A stretch of DNA of 64,000 nucleotides from JASSUD01 sp031963415 (GTDB taxonomy: Bacteria > Pseudomonadota > Gammaproteobacteria > Burkholderiales > Burkholderiaceae): positions 124,001 to 188,000 of the forward strand of contig JASSUI010000001.1 in the NCBI GenBank assembly GCA_031963415.1, in the 5' to 3' direction. Of the stretch, positions 62,556 to 64,000 are shown one piece after another. The position numbers were made by a program, and so were the translations under genes. The notes beneath the pieces were generated by a model. The model worked only from the letters and a program-made list of their open reading frames with translations, was not told where the DNA came from and did not search any database. The stretch's first letter is position 1. Each line of letters starts with the position of its first letter.

Positions 62556-64000
62556 ATGTCCACAAACGACTCTCCACTCCCCCTCCCTTGCCCTATCCCA
62601 TCATTGAAATCTGGCCAGCGTTTTGTTTTTGCAGGTGCGCTGGGAAGTGCTGATGCACTTGCGTTGGCGCAGTACTTTGTGGCACAGCGCGCTCAACTCT
62701 CATTACTTGCTGTGATTTGCGCAAATGCAGCTGATGCACAGCGCTTACAAACGGAAATCGCTTACTTTGCGCCCCATCTACGAGTGCGTCTTTTACCTGA
62801 TTGGGAAACGCTGCCTTACGATACATTTTCACCACATCAAGATTTAATCTCTGAGCGGCTCGCTACGCTGCATGATTTAACTGAAGAACGTTGCGATATC
62901 TTGCTAGTACCCGCGACGACGGCGCTATACCGAATGCCGCCACGTTCTTTTATGGCGGCTTACACTTTTGAATTTACGCAAGAAGAAAAACTCGATGTCG
63001 CTAAGCTTAAAACACAACTCACACTGGCGAGCTACGAGCACGTGAGCCAAGTCATGCGGCCTGGTGAATATTGCATTCGAGGCGGCTTGGTTGACTTATT
63101 TCCGATGGGCTCGCCACTGCCTTATCGCATCGATCTTTTCGATGAGCAAGTTGAATCGATTCGCGCATTTGACCCAGACACTCAGCGAAGCCTGTATCCG
63201 GTACCTGAAGTCCGACTTTTACCAGGCCGTGAATTTCCGTTTGATCAAGCTGCACGCACAACTTTTCGTCAACGCTGGCGTGAGACTTTTGAAGGGGATC
63301 CAGGCCGCACAACGGTGTATAAAGACATTAGTGCTGGCGTGCCGGCCGCAGGTATTGAATATTATTTGCCGCTCTTCTTTGAAGAAACAGCGACAATTTT
63401 TGACTATCTGCCAACGAACACGCAGCTAGCGTTTATAGGCGATCTTGACACAGCGATTAAGCACTTCATCGGTGATGCAAAACAACGCTACGCTTTTCTG
63501 TCGCACCATCCCGAACGCCCTATCCTGACGCCAGACCAACTATTTCTTTCAGATGAAGATTTTTTCAAGCTAGCCAAACCTTTTGCACGACTCGTACTCG
63601 CGACCGAGGCCAGCGATTGGGCAGAACCCATCCCTTCCGTTGCGCTTAAACGCCAAGCTCACGATCCACTGGAAGCGCTGCGCGCTTACCTATCTTGTAC
63701 CCAACAACGAGTGTTTATCGCTGCTGAATCCGCTGGGCGACGGGAAACAATTGCGCAGTTGTTCAGCGAACACAATCTGCATCCGACTATCGTCGAAAAT
63801 TTTCATCAATTTATTTATGAATCGACTCCTTTTTGTTTAGGCATAGCGCCGCTAGCGCAAGGGTTCGCCTCGCCAACAGCAGGTTTTGCGTTAATTACTG
63901 AAAATGAGTTATACGGCGCGCTTCCACGCCGAACGCGTCGTCAGCAAGAGGGAGCAAGCGATATCGACGCGATGGTGCGCGATTTGTCGGAGCTAAAGTT
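62556..64000 (+). CDS. mfd: Transcription-repair coupling factor Mfd, N-terminal part (runs off the right edge)
   Basis: Removes RNA polymerase stalled at lesions and recruits UvrA. From ATG 62556 the frame is open to the window end, about 481 residues. It shows the UvrB-homology module: FVFAGALGSADALALAQYF, LLPDWETLPYDTFSPHQDLISERLATLH, VRPGEYCIRGGLVDLFPMGS (here MRPGEYCIRGG) and RIDLFDEQVESIRAFDPDTQRS. The RNA-polymerase-binding and helicase domains lie beyond the window. Divergent from the F-box/LRR gene across 257 bp. Confidence 0.95.
   Translation, partial: MSTNDSPLPLPCPIPSLKSGQRFVFAGALGSADALALAQYFVAQRAQLSLLAVICANAADAQRLQTEIAYFAPHLRVRLLPDWETLPYDTFSPHQDLISERLATLHDLTEERCDILLVPATTALYRMPPRSFMAAYTFEFTQEEKLDVAKLKTQLTLASYEHVSQVMRPGEYCIRGGLVDLFPMGSPLPYRIDLFDEQVESIRAFDPDTQRSLYPVPEVRLLPGREFPFDQAARTTFRQRWRETFEGDPGRTTVYKDISAGVPAAGIEYYLPLFFEETATIFDYLPTNTQLAFIGDLDTAIKHFIGDAKQRYAFLSHHPERPILTPDQLFLSDEDFFKLAKPFARLVLATEASDWAEPIPSVALKRQAHDPLEALRAYLSCTQQRVFIAAESAGRRETIAQLFSEHNLHPTIVENFHQFIYESTPFCLGIAPLAQGFASPTAGFALITENELYGALPRRTRRQQEGASDIDAMVRDLSELK

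Overview
The window looks like a chromosome segment of a host-associated betaproteobacterium of the Burkholderiaceae. The core genes (alaS, rpoN, otsA, zwf-pgl-glk, ribD-ribE-ribBA-ribH-nusB, ompR-envZ, ispD/ispF, mfd, an OpcP-type porin) read as Burkholderia-like. They are interspersed with AT-rich genes for eukaryote-like proteins (F-box, ankyrin, leucine-rich repeat, NACHT/WD40) and with many palindromic intergenic repeats. That mix fits fungal endosymbionts of the Mycoavidus/Glomeribacter group. This is inferred from gene content; no search was run.

Layout. 1-11.8 kb: 5' part of alaS (-), a PIG-L-like protein, a DUF2383 protein, rpoN, otsA (-), a proline-rich peptide (-), and two sigma-54 activators flanking a beta-propeller-like protein. 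11.9-14.3 kb: two AT-rich genes, one an F-box/ankyrin protein. 14.4-18.4 kb (-): an SDR oxidoreductase and a nitrate/sulfonate-type ABC permease and ATPase. 18.8-26.4 kb: glucose module, zwf-pgl-glk (-) divergent from a sugar ABC importer (+). 26.5-33 kb: hemL and the riboflavin genes plus nusB, interrupted by an AT-rich coiled-coil gene. 33.5-43 kb: a hypothetical protein, amn (-), recD, a putative outer-membrane channel (-) behind a Fur-like box, a coiled-coil hypothetical and a porin (-). 43.4-46 kb: an IS3-family element split by an IS110-family element. 46.3-52.3 kb: a 1,994-residue NACHT/pentapeptide/WD40 protein. 52.3-53.4 kb: decayed sequence and tRNA-Leu. 53.7-57.7 kb: ompR-envZ, ahpC and an ahpD-like gene. 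57.8-64 kb: ispF and ispD (-), separated by a gene with an in-frame stop, then an F-box/LRR gene (-) and the 5' part of mfd.

Three things stand out. First, the NACHT/WD40 protein has 14 WD40 repeats of exactly 126 bp, nearly identical except at a few columns (6, 7, 9, 25, 27), the pattern known from fungal HET-D/E-type NLR proteins. Second, the IS110 element's 5' non-coding region contains paired guides matching both its own ends and the IS3 site it sits in, around a shared CA core. This is a directly readable bridge-RNA candidate, and the joined ends would also form a sigma-70-like promoter. Third, two F-box proteins and several AT-rich Ser-rich/coiled-coil proteins sit inside otherwise conserved gene neighbourhoods, as expected of acquired host-interaction genes.

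The intergenic spaces carry at least four families of 60-180 bp palindromic repeats, many sharing a GAACCTGT-like end. They appear to be a genome-wide non-autonomous repeat system.
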